Position numbers and translations under genes: made by a program. DNA of 13,349 nucleotides from RGIG1668 sp045124495. GTDB lineage: Bacteria > Bacillota > Clostridia > Lachnospirales > Lachnospiraceae. The stretch covers positions 1 to 13,349 of the forward strand of contig JBGVLX010000126.1 of assembly GCA_045124495.1 (NCBI GenBank). The letters run 5' to 3'. Shown piece after piece: positions 1 through 7,876 of the stretch. The first letter of the stretch is position 1. Each line of letters opens with the position of its first letter. Below the pieces are notes generated by a model, which saw nothing but the letters and a program-made list of their open reading frames with translations, was not told where the DNA came from and did no database searches.

Positions 1-123
1 GATCTTTCAGAAACGATTATGAAATATGAAATGTTTAAAATAATGGAGCTTTCAGAAACATTCAAATTAATTGTGAAACTTTTGAAGCAATCAAGAAATT
101 ATTCCAAAGAGTATCGCGAGTGA
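1..123 (+). CDS. 3' end of an unidentified upstream gene (partial)
   Basis: Frame 1 is open from the first base to a TGA at 121-123, giving about 40 residues rich in Lys, Glu, Leu and Ile (it contains LSETFKLIVKLLKQS and ends NYSKEYRE). The composition looks like a charged, helical C-terminus, but it is too short to assign a family. The stop codon lies inside the terminal inverted repeat of the MITE-like element starting at 119 (agTGAttc), so the native C-terminus may have been replaced when the element inserted. The start is outside the window. It could instead be a chance open frame, because 41 codons is not long enough to prove coding. Confidence 0.4.
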   Translation, partial: DLSETIMKYEMFKIMELSETFKLIVKLLKQSRNYSKEYRE

Positions 124-261
124 TTCAAAAGAAACAAATACATAAGCAGGTGCTTGTTCAGCCGTCGGTACTTAATGAGAGGCTTGCCTCGAATTTAGTA
201 CCGCTACGAGCCGAACGCAGCGAAAGCGTGCCTGCGCTGTATTTGTTTCTTTTGAATCACT
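119..261 (+). mobile_element. MITE-like palindromic repeat, copy A
   Basis: This 143-bp element has perfect 23-bp terminal inverted repeats (119-141 and 239-261, starting AGTGATTCAAAAGAAAC). Inside are nested imperfect hairpins: GGTACTTAA near 168 pairs with TTAGTACC near 206, and GCAGG near 146 pairs with CCTGC near 231. A second copy of the same length lies in reverse orientation at 4955-5097. It matches along the whole length except for about ten substitutions and two single-base indels. No transposase is encoded, which fits a non-autonomous element or a REP-like structured repeat. Target-site duplications are not obvious. Transcribed, it would fold into a long hairpin that could affect readthrough into gltB. 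Confidence 0.8.
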
Positions 262-346
262 CCCACAACCCCCAAAAGAATCACACTGTTTCACAAATTT
301 CGCAATTACCAAAACACTATATATCAGCAAATGGAGGAAACTTAGT
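262..346 (+). promoter_or_regulatory. gltB leader with ribosome binding site
   Basis: This 85-bp stretch joins MITE copy A to gltB. GGAGG at 333-337 lies nine bases before the ATG at 347 and supports that start. A TATAT box at 318-322 could be part of a promoter, but I find no -35 at good spacing. The true promoter may lie in or upstream of the element. Confidence 0.55.
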
Positions 347-3300
347 ATGAATCAGAATCAACAAGAAATCAGGAATAAAGGTCTATACCACTCCAGTTTT
401 GAACACGATAACTGTGGTATTGGCGCAGTAGTAAATATAAAAGGAAAAGCAAATCATCAGATTGTAAACGATGCATTAAAGATAGTAGAAAATCTAGAAC
501 ACCGTGCCGGAAAAGATGCAGAAGGAAAAACCGGTGATGGTGTTGGTATCTTAACCCAGATTCCACATAAGTTCTTTACGAAGGTATGTAAGGAATGTGG
601 AATTGAAATTGGAAAAGAAAGAGAATACGGTGTCGGAATGTTCTTCTTCCCACAGAATGAATTAAAAAGAAGCCAGGCAAAGAAAATGTTTGAAATCATT
701 GTAGAAAAAGAAGGACTGGAATTCTTAGGATGGAGAAAAGTTCCAAATGCCCCAGAGGTATTAGGAGAAAAGGCAAGAGAATGTATGCCTGTGATTTATC
801 AAGGATTCATTAAAAGACCACAAAATGTAAAGCCGGGACTTGATTTTGACCGTAAATTATACATCGTACGCCGTGTATTTGAACAAAGTACAGACAATAC
901 CTATGTACCTTCTTTATCCAGCAGAACCATCGTATATAAAGGAATGTTTTTAGTAGATCAGCTGCGTACTTTCTTCCTTGATTTAAAGGATAAAGATTAT
1001 GAATCTGCCATTGCCATGGTACACTCCCGTTTCTCCACCAATACAAATCCAAGCTGGGAAAGAGCGCATCCAAACCGTTTTATCGTACATAATGGTGAAA
1101 TCAACACCATTAAAGGGAATGCAGATAAAATGCTTGCAAGAGAGGAAACTTTAGAGACAGATATCTTATCGGCAGATGATTTGTCCAAGGTACTTCCTGT
1201 GGTAAATACAGCAGGTTCTGACTCCTCTATGTTAGATAATACCTTGGAATTCTTAACTATGAGTGGTATGGAACTTCCACTGGCTGCCATGATTATGATA
1301 CCGGAACCATGGTCACACAATGACACCATTTCCCAGGAAGGAAGAGATTTTTACCAATATTATGCAACCATGATGGAACCATGGGACGGTCCCGCTTCTA
1401 TTTTATTCTCCGATGGTGATGTAATGGGAGCTATCTTAGACCGTAACGGACTTCGCCCATCCCGCTACTATATTATGGATGATGACCGTTTGATACTTTC
1501 TTCTGAAGTAGGTGTGTTAGAGTTAGATGAAGCCCATGTTGTGAAAAAAGAACGTCTTCATCCGGGGAAAATGCTTTTGGTAGACACCGTAAAGGGATGC
1601 ATTAAAACCGATGAAGAAATCAAAGAAGAATATGCAAAGAAGGAACCATACGGCGAATGGTTAGACAGTAATCTGGTATCCTTATCCGAACTTAAGGTGC
1701 CAAATGAGAAAATTCAGTCTTATTCCAAAGAAGAACGGGCAAGACTTCAAAAATCCTTTGGTTATACCTATGAAGAATATAGAAATGGAATTTACTCCAT
1801 GGCATTAAATGGTTCCGAACAGATTGGAGCCATGGGCGTAGATACTCCGATTGCAGTATTGTCCAAGGAATACCAGCCATTGTTTTACTACTTTAAGCAG
1901 ATGTTTGCACAGGTTACCAATCCCCCTATTGACGTGGTTCGTGAAAAAATTGTTACTTCTTCCACTGTCTATATGGGAAAAAATGGAAACCTGCTTTCTG
2001 AGAAACCGGAAAACTGTCAGGTATTAAAAATCAACAACCCAATTCTTAACGATTTGGATATGTTAAAGATTTCAACCATGAAAAAGCCGGGGTTCAAGGT
2101 TGCAAAAGTGCCAATTATCTTTTATAAAAGCACTCCGATTGAACGTGTGTTAGATCATTTATTTGTGCAGGTAGATAAGGCTTATAAGGACGGTGCCAAT
2201 ATCCTGATTCTTTCCGATAGAGGAGTAGATGAAAATCATGTAGCACTTCCTTCCTTATTAGCAGTGGCTGCGGTTCACAAACATCTGGTACAGACAAAAA
2301 AATGTACCGCAATGTCCCTGATTATAGAGTCCGGAGAACCTTGTGAAGTACATCATTTTGCAACCTTACTTGGATATGGAGCCAGTGCAGTAAATCCTTA
2401 CCTTGCCCATGCCACCATTGGTGAATTGGTAGAGGAAGGTATTTTAAATAAAGATTATTACGCAGCAGTAGATGATTATGACAGTGCTATCGTACAGGGC
2501 ATTGAAAAAATTGCCTCAAAAATGGGTATTTCCACGATTCAGTCTTATCAGGGCAGTAAGATTTTTGAAGTAATCGGTATTTCGCAGGAAGTCATTGACC
2601 GTTATTTTACCGGAACCGTAAGCAGAATCGGTGGTATTTCTTTGGAAGATATTGCGAAACAGACAGATGCCCAGCATTCAAAGGCATTTGATCCATTGGG
2701 ATTAGAAACAGATTTAACCCTTACTTCCATGGGACGTCATAAAATGCGTAGTCAGGGAGAAGAACACCGATATAATCCCCAGACCATTCATTTATTACAA
2801 CAGGCTACAAAAGAAGGGGATTACAATAAATTTAAGGAATGTACGAAACTTATCGATGGAGAAAATACCGGTTATTTAAGAAGTCTCATGGACTTCAATT
2901 ATCCGGAAAAAGGAATTGATATAAAAGAAGTAGAAAGTGAGCAGGAAATCGTAAAACGTTTTAAAACCGGTGCCATGTCCTATGGTTCTATTTCAGAAGA
3001 AGCCCATGAGGCCTTAGCCATTGCCATGAACCGTCTTCATGGAAAGTCCAACAGTGGAGAAGGTGGAGAAAGTGAAGAACGTTTGGCTTCTGCCGGTTCT
3101 GATAAGGACAGAAGTTCTGCCATTAAGCAGGTTGCCAGTGGACGTTTCGGTGTTACCAGCCGTTACCTGGTAAGTGCAAAGGAAATTCAGATTAAGATGG
3201 CACAGGGTGCAAAACCGGGCGAAGGTGGACACCTACCAGCGAAAAAGGTATATCCTTGGATTGCAAAAACCAGACATTCCACTCCAGGTGTTAGTCTGAT

Positions 3301-4903
3301 TTCCCCACCACCTCACCACGATATTTATTCCATCGAGGATTTGGCACAGCTAATCTATGATTTAAAAAATGCCAATAAACATGCCCGCATCAGCGTAAAA
3401 CTGGTTTCAGAAGCCGGCGTTGGTACGGTAGCAGCCGGTGTAGCAAAGGCGGGAGCCCAGGTAATCTTAATTTCCGGTTATGATGGAGGTACCGGTGCAG
3501 CACCACTTAGCTCCATTCATAATGCAGGTATTCCTTGGGAACTTGGTCTGGCAGAAACTCACCAGACATTGATTGCCAATGGTTTAAGAAACCGTGTTGT
3601 CATTGAAACCGATGGTAAGCTTATGAGTGGACGTGACGTAGCCATCGCCGCATTGTTAGGTGCAGAAGAATTCGGATTTGCAACAGCTCCATTGGTGGCC
3701 TTAGGATGTGTCATGATGCGTGTATGTAACCTTGACACCTGTCCAATGGGAATCGCAACCCAGAATCCGGAATTAAGAAAACGTTTTATCGGTAAGCCGG
3801 AATATGTAGAAAACTTTATGTTGTTCATAGCCCGTGAACTTCGTGAATATATGGCAAAATTAGGGGTAAGAACCATTGATGAAATGGTAGGACGTACGGA
3901 TTTATTAAAGAAGAAAGAAAATCTTACGGAAAGAGAAAGTAAGATTGACCTAAGCAGAATTTTGTTACAGGATGTAGTAGAGGCAAAGGATCAGGCAACC
4001 TTCAATCCGGATTGTGTATATGACTTCCAGTTGGAAACCACAAAGGACGAAGTGTTATTAAGAAAAGAAAAAGGATTACTAGATGCCATCAAAAAGGGTA
4101 CAAAGAAGTCCCTTACTGTGTCCCTTGTGAACACAGACCGTACCTTCGGAACGCTTCTTGGAGCAGAAATTACCAGAAATCATCCGGAAGGCCTGGAGGA
4201 AGATACCATTACACTAAATTGTACCGGTGCCGGAGGACAAAGTTTCGGAGCCTTTGCACCAAAAGGACTTACCTTATCTTTATGTGGTGACAGCAATGAT
4301 TACTTTGGAAAAGGATTGTCCGGTGGTAAATTAGTGGTATATGCCCCAAAAACGGCTGCTTACGAGCCACATGAAAATATTATGGCAGGTAATGTTTGTC
4401 TTTACGGTGCAACATCCGGTGAAGCCTACATCGCAGGTCAGGCAGGAGAACGTTTTTGTGTCCGTAACTCAGGAGCCACTGCTGTAGTAGAAGGGGTTGG
4501 AGAACACGGTTGTGAATATATGACCGGTGGCCGAGTGGTAGTCCTTGGACCAACGGGAAAGAACTTTGCTGCCGGTATGAGCGGTGGTATAGCCTATGTC
4601 TTAGATGAAAAGAATTGCCTGTACCGTAATTTAAACAAAAAGATGGTTCTAATGGAAAAAATCGAAAGTAAATATGAACAGGAAGAATTAAAGGCATTGA
4701 TTGAAAAACACGTTGCCTATACCGGTTCTAAGAAGGGAAAAGAGGTATTAGAAAAGTTCCAGGAATATTTACCTAAGTTTAAAAAGATTATTCCGGAAGA
4801 CTACAAAGAAATGCTGCAGTTATCCGCACAGTTTGAAGAACAGGGAATGACGAAAGAAGAGGCACAGATTGAAGCATTTTATAAAAGTGTGGGAAGTAAG
4901 TAA
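347..4903 (+). CDS. gltB: Glutamate synthase, large (alpha) subunit
   Basis: Large subunit of glutamate synthase, which transfers the amide nitrogen of glutamine to 2-oxoglutarate to give two glutamates, in cytoplasmic ammonia assimilation. At 1518 aa it is full length. The class II glutamine amidotransferase domain begins at Cys23 (DNCGIG), the expected nucleophile after removal of a short propeptide, and carries HSRFSTN (226-232) and NGEIN (249-253). A central domain follows. The FMN/2-oxoglutarate barrel has GAMSYGSIS (from 875), SGEGGE (903-908) and KPGEGGHLP (from 956). Cys1121, Cys1127 and Cys1132 (CVMMRVCNLDTC) are the 3Fe-4S ligands. The Gly-rich GXGXG beta-helix starts near 1294. The ATG has GGAGG nine bases upstream. 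No small subunit gltD is in the window, and the next gene is on the other strand. MITE-like repeats bracket the gene. Confidence 0.97.
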   Translation: MNQNQQEIRNKGLYHSSFEHDNCGIGAVVNIKGKANHQIVNDALKIVENLEHRAGKDAEGKTGDGVGILTQIPHKFFTKVCKECGIEIGKEREYGVGMFFFPQNELKRSQAKKMFEIIVEKEGLEFLGWRKVPNAPEVLGEKARECMPVIYQGFIKRPQNVKPGLDFDRKLYIVRRVFEQSTDNTYVPSLSSRTIVYKGMFLVDQLRTFFLDLKDKDYESAIAMVHSRFSTNTNPSWERAHPNRFIVHNGEINTIKGNADKMLAREETLETDILSADDLSKVLPVVNTAGSDSSMLDNTLEFLTMSGMELPLAAMIMIPEPWSHNDTISQEGRDFYQYYATMMEPWDGPASILFSDGDVMGAILDRNGLRPSRYYIMDDDRLILSSEVGVLELDEAHVVKKERLHPGKMLLVDTVKGCIKTDEEIKEEYAKKEPYGEWLDSNLVSLSELKVPNEKIQSYSKEERARLQKSFGYTYEEYRNGIYSMALNGSEQIGAMGVDTPIAVLSKEYQPLFYYFKQMFAQVTNPPIDVVREKIVTSSTVYMGKNGNLLSEKPENCQVLKINNPILNDLDMLKISTMKKPGFKVAKVPIIFYKSTPIERVLDHLFVQVDKAYKDGANILILSDRGVDENHVALPSLLAVAAVHKHLVQTKKCTAMSLIIESGEPCEVHHFATLLGYGASAVNPYLAHATIGELVEEGILNKDYYAAVDDYDSAIVQGIEKIASKMGISTIQSYQGSKIFEVIGISQEVIDRYFTGTVSRIGGISLEDIAKQTDAQHSKAFDPLGLETDLTLTSMGRHKMRSQGEEHRYNPQTIHLLQQATKEGDYNKFKECTKLIDGENTGYLRSLMDFNYPEKGIDIKEVESEQEIVKRFKTGAMSYGSISEEAHEALAIAMNRLHGKSNSGEGGESEERLASAGSDKDRSSAIKQVASGRFGVTSRYLVSAKEIQIKMAQGAKPGEGGHLPAKKVYPWIAKTRHSTPGVSLISPPPHHDIYSIEDLAQLIYDLKNANKHARISVKLVSEAGVGTVAAGVAKAGAQVILISGYDGGTGAAPLSSIHNAGIPWELGLAETHQTLIANGLRNRVVIETDGKLMSGRDVAIAALLGAEEFGFATAPLVALGCVMMRVCNLDTCPMGIATQNPELRKRFIGKPEYVENFMLFIARELREYMAKLGVRTIDEMVGRTDLLKKKENLTERESKIDLSRILLQDVVEAKDQATFNPDCVYDFQLETTKDEVLLRKEKGLLDAIKKGTKKSLTVSLVNTDRTFGTLLGAEITRNHPEGLEEDTITLNCTGAGGQSFGAFAPKGLTLSLCGDSNDYFGKGLSGGKLVVYAPKTAAYEPHENIMAGNVCLYGATSGEAYIAGQAGERFCVRNSGATAVVEGVGEHGCEYMTGGRVVVLGPTGKNFAAGMSGGIAYVLDEKNCLYRNLNKKMVLMEKIESKYEQEELKALIEKHVAYTGSKKGKEVLEKFQEYLPKFKKIIPEDYKEMLQLSAQFEEQGMTKEEAQIEAFYKSVGSK

Positions 4904-4954
4904 ATTTGTTGTTATGGATATCGATCATTGCGAAACGATCATGGTTTATTTGAA

Positions 4955-5097
4955 AGTGATTCAAAAAAATCAAAACAACGCAGGCACGCTTTCGCTGCGT
5001 TCGGCTCGTAGCGGTACTAAATTCGAGGCGTTGCCTTTCATTAAGTACCGACGGCCGCCCAAGCACCTGCTTATGTATTTGTTTCTTTTGAATCACT
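4955..5097 (-). mobile_element. MITE-like palindromic repeat, copy B (inverted relative to copy A)
   Basis: This is the reverse-complement copy of the element at 119-261, also 143 bp. The end at 5075-5097 keeps the perfect terminal repeat. The other end (4955-4980) has drifted (AGTGATTCAAAAAAATC), so its terminal repeats no longer match exactly. The Glu/Arg-rich frames that open across it are by-products of the palindrome, not genes. It lies 51 bp after the gltB stop and 30 bp beyond the thiD stop on the other strand. In this convergent spot its hairpin could act as a bidirectional transcription barrier, since no other clear terminator is visible between the two genes. Confidence 0.8.
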
Positions 5098-5127
5098 TAA
5101 TATAAGTTTTGGTAGTTTCGCTATTGC

Positions 5128-5913
5128 CTAATTTTCAAAAACAAATGCGTGGTTCATTGGTCCGCTTCCTTTTCCCAAATCCAACATTGCACTTAATGCT
5201 CCTGAAATATATTCTTTCGCATTCTCTACGGACTGTTCCAAAGAATGTCCTTTTGCCAGATTGGAAGCTATGGCACTGGATAAAGTACAACCGGTTCCGT
5301 GGGTATTAGGATTTTCAATTCGTTTCCCATAAAACCAACGATAAGTTCCTTTTTGGTATAATAAGTCGTTGGCATTATTTACTTGATGTCCTCCCTTACA
5401 AAGTACGGCACATCCGTAGGTTTCATAAATGATTTTTGCCGCCCGAATCATATCCTCTTCGGATTTTATACTGATTCCTGAAAGCACTTCCTCCTCTGGT
5501 ATATTGGGGGTAATCACTGTTGCCATGGGAAATAGTTCTTTTTTCATGGTTTCTATGGCATTGTCACTGATTAGTTTTGCCCCACTGGTTGCCACCATGA
5601 CAGGATCTATTACGATATTTCCTGCACGGTACTCTCTTAATTTTTTGCCAATCATCTCAATCAGTATTTTTGAAGACACCATTCCTGTCTTTATGGCATC
5701 CGGATAAATGTCTGTAAAAATACAGTCAAGCTGTTCTTCTAAGAATTCTGGTGTTACCTCCATAATACTTTTTACTCCTAGAGTGTTTTGAGCAGTCAGT
5801 GCGGTGATGGCACTCATGGCGTAAACACCGTTTGCGGTCATGGTTTTTATGTCTGCCTGGATGCCAGCTCCTCCGCTGGAATCACTGCCGGCTATGGTTA
5901 ATGCTGTTTTCAA
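5128..5913 (-). CDS. thiD: Hydroxymethylpyrimidine/phosphomethylpyrimidine kinase
   Basis: Phosphorylates HMP to HMP-P and then HMP-PP in thiamine synthesis, in the cytoplasm; ribokinase-like fold. The 261-aa length is normal. The N-terminus has the substrate-binding AGSDSSGGAGIQAD stretch (residues 8-21), the middle has DPVMVATSG, and the anion-hole/catalytic motif GTGC is at 206-209 (Cys209), followed by LSSAIA. The start is TTG at 5913. AGGAGG (complement of 5922-5927) lies eight bases before it and no ATG fits better. The gene follows thiC in the same orientation with a 77-bp gap containing no clear terminator, so it is probably co-transcribed and controlled by the TPP riboswitch upstream of thiC. 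A PdxK-type activity is a remote alternative; the context favours ThiD. Confidence 0.95.
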   Translation of the reverse strand: MKTALTIAGSDSSGGAGIQADIKTMTANGVYAMSAITALTAQNTLGVKSIMEVTPEFLEEQLDCIFTDIYPDAIKTGMVSSKILIEMIGKKLREYRAGNIVIDPVMVATSGAKLISDNAIETMKKELFPMATVITPNIPEEEVLSGISIKSEEDMIRAAKIIYETYGCAVLCKGGHQVNNANDLLYQKGTYRWFYGKRIENPNTHGTGCTLSSAIASNLAKGHSLEQSVENAKEYISGALSAMLDLGKGSGPMNHAFVFEN

Positions 5914-5990
5914 AGTTTTTTCCTCCTGTTTATGTCAGTTCATTTTTAGAATCACAATGATTTTAATGGATATCCCTTCCGTGCATCTTC

Positions 5991-7295
5991 TTACAAAACA
6001 TCAATATACTCACCATTCAGTGCCTTATTCATACTTCTAACAGCACAGAATTTACCACACATAGAACAGCTGTCTTCATGTTCTGGTGCTCTGTCATTAC
6101 GAATACCCTTTGCTGTTTCGGGGTCAATCGCACATTCCCATTGTTTTTCCCAATCAAAAGTACGTCTGGCTTCTGCCATCGCATCATCAAGATCTCTTGC
6201 ATGTGGAACTTTCTTTGCAATATCTGCTGCGTGAGCCGCGATTTTTGCTGCGATAATACCTTGCTTTACATCATCTATGTTAGGTAATGCAAGATGTTCA
6301 GCGGGTGTGACGTAGCAAAGGAAAGCAGCACCAGCAGAAGCAGCAATTGCACCTCCAATAGCAGAAGTAATATGGTCATATCCGGGAGCAATGTCCGTAA
6401 CAATAGGACCAAGAACATAGAACGGAGCCCCCATACAAATTGTCTGCTGTAGTTTCATATTCGCTTCAATCTGATCCATTGGCATATGTCCTGGACCTTC
6501 TACCATAACCTGAACATCCTTTTCCCAAGCACGCTTAGTCAGCTCCCCAAGACGAACAAGTTCTTCAATCTGACACACATCGCTTCCGTCGGCAAGACAA
6601 CCGGGACGACAAGCATCTCCGAGAGATATCGTTACATCATATTCACGGCAGATTTCAAGAATTTCATCAAAGTATTCATAGAAAGGATTTTCTTCCCCTG
6701 TCATACTCATCCACGCAAAAACAAGAGATCCCCCACGAGACACAATGTTCATTTTTCTCTTATGCTTTTTAATCTGCTCAACCGTCTTACGTGTAATACC
6801 ACAATGAAGCGTAACAAAATCCACTCCGTCTTTCGCATGTAAACGAACTACATCAATAAAATCCTTTGCGGTAAGTGTTGCTAAGTCTCTCTGATAATGA
6901 ATTACACTATCATAAACCGGAACAGTACCAATCATGGATGGGCACTCCCTTATGAGTTTTTGACGAAAGGGCTGGGTATTTCCATGAGAAGAAAGGTCCA
7001 TAATAGCATCTACCCCCATGTTGACAGCAGCCATAACCTTTTTTATTTCAATGTCGTAATCCTTACAGTCACGAGATACACCTAGATTGACATTTATTTT
7101 AGTGCGCAGCATCGAACCAACACCATTTGGGTCAATGCATGTATGCAACTTATTGGCACAAATTGCGACCTGCCCCTTCGCAACAAGATCTCGAATTTCT
7201 TCTTCCGTGCGGTATTCTTTTTTTGCAACTACTCTCATTTCTTGAGTAATGATACCTTTTCTGGCAGCATCCATTTGTGTTGTATAATTTCTCAT
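5991..7295 (-). CDS. thiC: Phosphomethylpyrimidine synthase (radical SAM)
   Basis: Converts aminoimidazole ribotide to HMP-P, the committed step of the thiamine pyrimidine branch, using S-adenosylmethionine and a 4Fe-4S cluster. The 434-aa protein lacks the extra N-terminal domain of proteobacterial ThiC and matches the shorter clostridial/archaeal type. Recognisable blocks are NVNLGVSRDC, MDLSSHGNT, VTLHCGITR, SRGGS, EGPGHMPMDQIEANM and APFYVLGPIVTDIAPGYDH. The C-terminal cluster motif is DSCSMCGKFCAVR with Cys410, Cys413 and Cys417, that is CX2CX3C, one residue shorter than the CX2CX4C spacing usually quoted. The start is ATG at 7295, with AGGAGGA ten bases upstream. It is first in the thiC-thiD operon and preceded by a TPP riboswitch. 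Confidence 0.96.
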   Translation of the reverse strand: MRNYTTQMDAARKGIITQEMRVVAKKEYRTEEEIRDLVAKGQVAICANKLHTCIDPNGVGSMLRTKINVNLGVSRDCKDYDIEIKKVMAAVNMGVDAIMDLSSHGNTQPFRQKLIRECPSMIGTVPVYDSVIHYQRDLATLTAKDFIDVVRLHAKDGVDFVTLHCGITRKTVEQIKKHKRKMNIVSRGGSLVFAWMSMTGEENPFYEYFDEILEICREYDVTISLGDACRPGCLADGSDVCQIEELVRLGELTKRAWEKDVQVMVEGPGHMPMDQIEANMKLQQTICMGAPFYVLGPIVTDIAPGYDHITSAIGGAIAASAGAAFLCYVTPAEHLALPNIDDVKQGIIAAKIAAHAADIAKKVPHARDLDDAMAEARRTFDWEKQWECAIDPETAKGIRNDRAPEHEDSCSMCGKFCAVRSMNKALNGEYIDVL

Positions 7296-7390
7296 AAATC
7301 ATATTTCCTCCTGCTTTACCTCTCATGTTTGCAAAATAATAGGCACTTAGAAGTCAACATCGCTTTCCCCTTCCCACACCACATAAAAGA

Positions 7391-7424
7391 AAAAGCTAAA
7401 ATGAATGAATTCACTTTAGCTTTT
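7391..7424 (-). terminator. Candidate intrinsic terminator in the thiC leader (riboswitch expression platform)
   Basis: On the minus strand a perfect 10-bp stem, AAAAGCTAAA (7424-7415) with TTTAGCTTTT (7400-7391), closes a 14-nt loop. It runs into TCTTTTATG. It lies between the TPP aptamer and the thiC ribosome binding site, where a premature terminator is expected. The stem is AT-rich, so it would be a modest terminator. A second hairpin, AGGAATGC/GCATTCTT (7498-7516), is nearer the aptamer and may be part of the switch. Confidence 0.6.
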
Positions 7425-7549
7425 CCCTGTTTTATATCGAACAAATCAAGGCACCTGTTTTCAGGTACCAAAATCCATTCTTCCCCTGCGAAATATAAGA
7501 ATGCCTCTAGCATTCCTAAAGCAGGTTACGTGCATCACACGTTCTATAT

Positions 7550-7629
7550 TTCCCTACGTTGGCATTATCCAAATCAGGTCACAGGTTTAAAGCATCCGCT
7601 TACTCTCAGCCCATCTACATGAGCACCCT
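7550..7629 (-). promoter_or_regulatory. TPP riboswitch (THI element) controlling thiC-thiD
   Basis: Read on the minus strand, this holds the conserved THI-box blocks in order: GGGTGC (complement of 7623-7628), CTGAGA (7604-7609), ACCTGAT (7573-7579), GGATAATGCC (7561-7570) and CGTAGGGAA (7550-7558). These form the pyrimidine-sensing and pyrophosphate-sensing arms of the thiamine pyrophosphate aptamer. It begins just after a promoter and is 255 bases from the thiC start, leaving room for an expression platform. Binding of TPP is expected to reduce expression of thiC and thiD. Confidence 0.95.
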
Positions 7630-7638
7630 TTTTTTCTA

Positions 7639-7666
7639 AGTATAACATGTCTTTTGAATAATGCAA
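7639..7666 (-). promoter_or_regulatory. Promoter of the thiC-thiD operon
   Basis: On the minus strand, TTGCAT (7666-7661), a 16-base spacer and TATACT (7644-7639) form a sigmaA promoter. TGT directly before the -10 box supplies an extended -10. Transcription would start near 7632, immediately before the TPP aptamer. Confidence 0.75.
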
Positions 7667-7729
7667 GAATTTTTCTTCCAAAAAACTAAACCAAAACTTG
7701 ACGAAAAAAACTGAAATACCCTAAATGCA

Positions 7730-7747
7730 ATGTCATTGTAATGACAT
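7730..7747. repeat. 18-bp palindrome upstream of the orphan antitoxin-like RNA
   Basis: ATGTCATT-GT-AATGACAT is a perfect inverted repeat with 8-bp arms, between the divergent thiC promoter and the antisense-RNA-like element at 7755. It may be an operator. No regulator can be assigned from the sequence. Confidence 0.4.
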
Positions 7748-7754
7748 ATATTAA

Positions 7755-7850
7755 GAGCACCCACTCCAAAGTGGATGCTCCCAACGGTGTTTATTTACCT
7801 CTTGTTAAGAGGTGCCACTCTTGTTTGCCAACAGGAGGGACATTTTTTAT
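7755..7850 (+). ncRNA. Orphan copy of a type I antitoxin-like RNA
   Basis: About 90 bp align with the RNA at 8695-8795, including 27 identical bases starting GCACCCACTCC. The same three-hairpin plan is kept: GCAC..GTGG..TGCTC, the perfect ACCTCTT/AAGAGGT hairpin (7797-7803 with 7807-7813), and a terminator-like stem followed by TTTTTT near 7842. The last stem has more mismatches than in the other copy. No small toxin frame lies opposite its 3' end; yoeB ends there instead. A promoter is less clear than for the other copy. It may be a decaying relic, or a trans-acting antitoxin for the toxin at 8788-8904. Confidence 0.55.
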
Positions 7851-7876
7851 TTCACAAGTATAGCAGTAGCATTGTG

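Noticed and set aside
120..350. Open frame across MITE copy A (starting at a GTG in the terminal repeat) as a small gene
   Set aside because: The same peptide start occurs at the inverted copy near 5096, so it comes from the repeat. It runs into the gltB ribosome binding site and start, and has no ribosome binding site of its own.
4788..5096. Minus-strand open frame across MITE copy B and the end of gltB
   Set aside because: It begins in the terminal repeat and runs antisense into the gltB 3' end; no ribosome binding site and only repeat-derived similarity to the frame at 120.
5098..5127. Intrinsic terminator between gltB and thiD
   Set aside because: A GGTAG/CTATTGCC stem is bulged and has no T-run on either strand.
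7143..7622. Plus-strand 159-aa open frame antisense to thiC and its leader
   Set aside because: It covers the TPP aptamer and leader on the opposite strand; conservation there is explained by the riboswitch, and no ribosome binding site precedes it.
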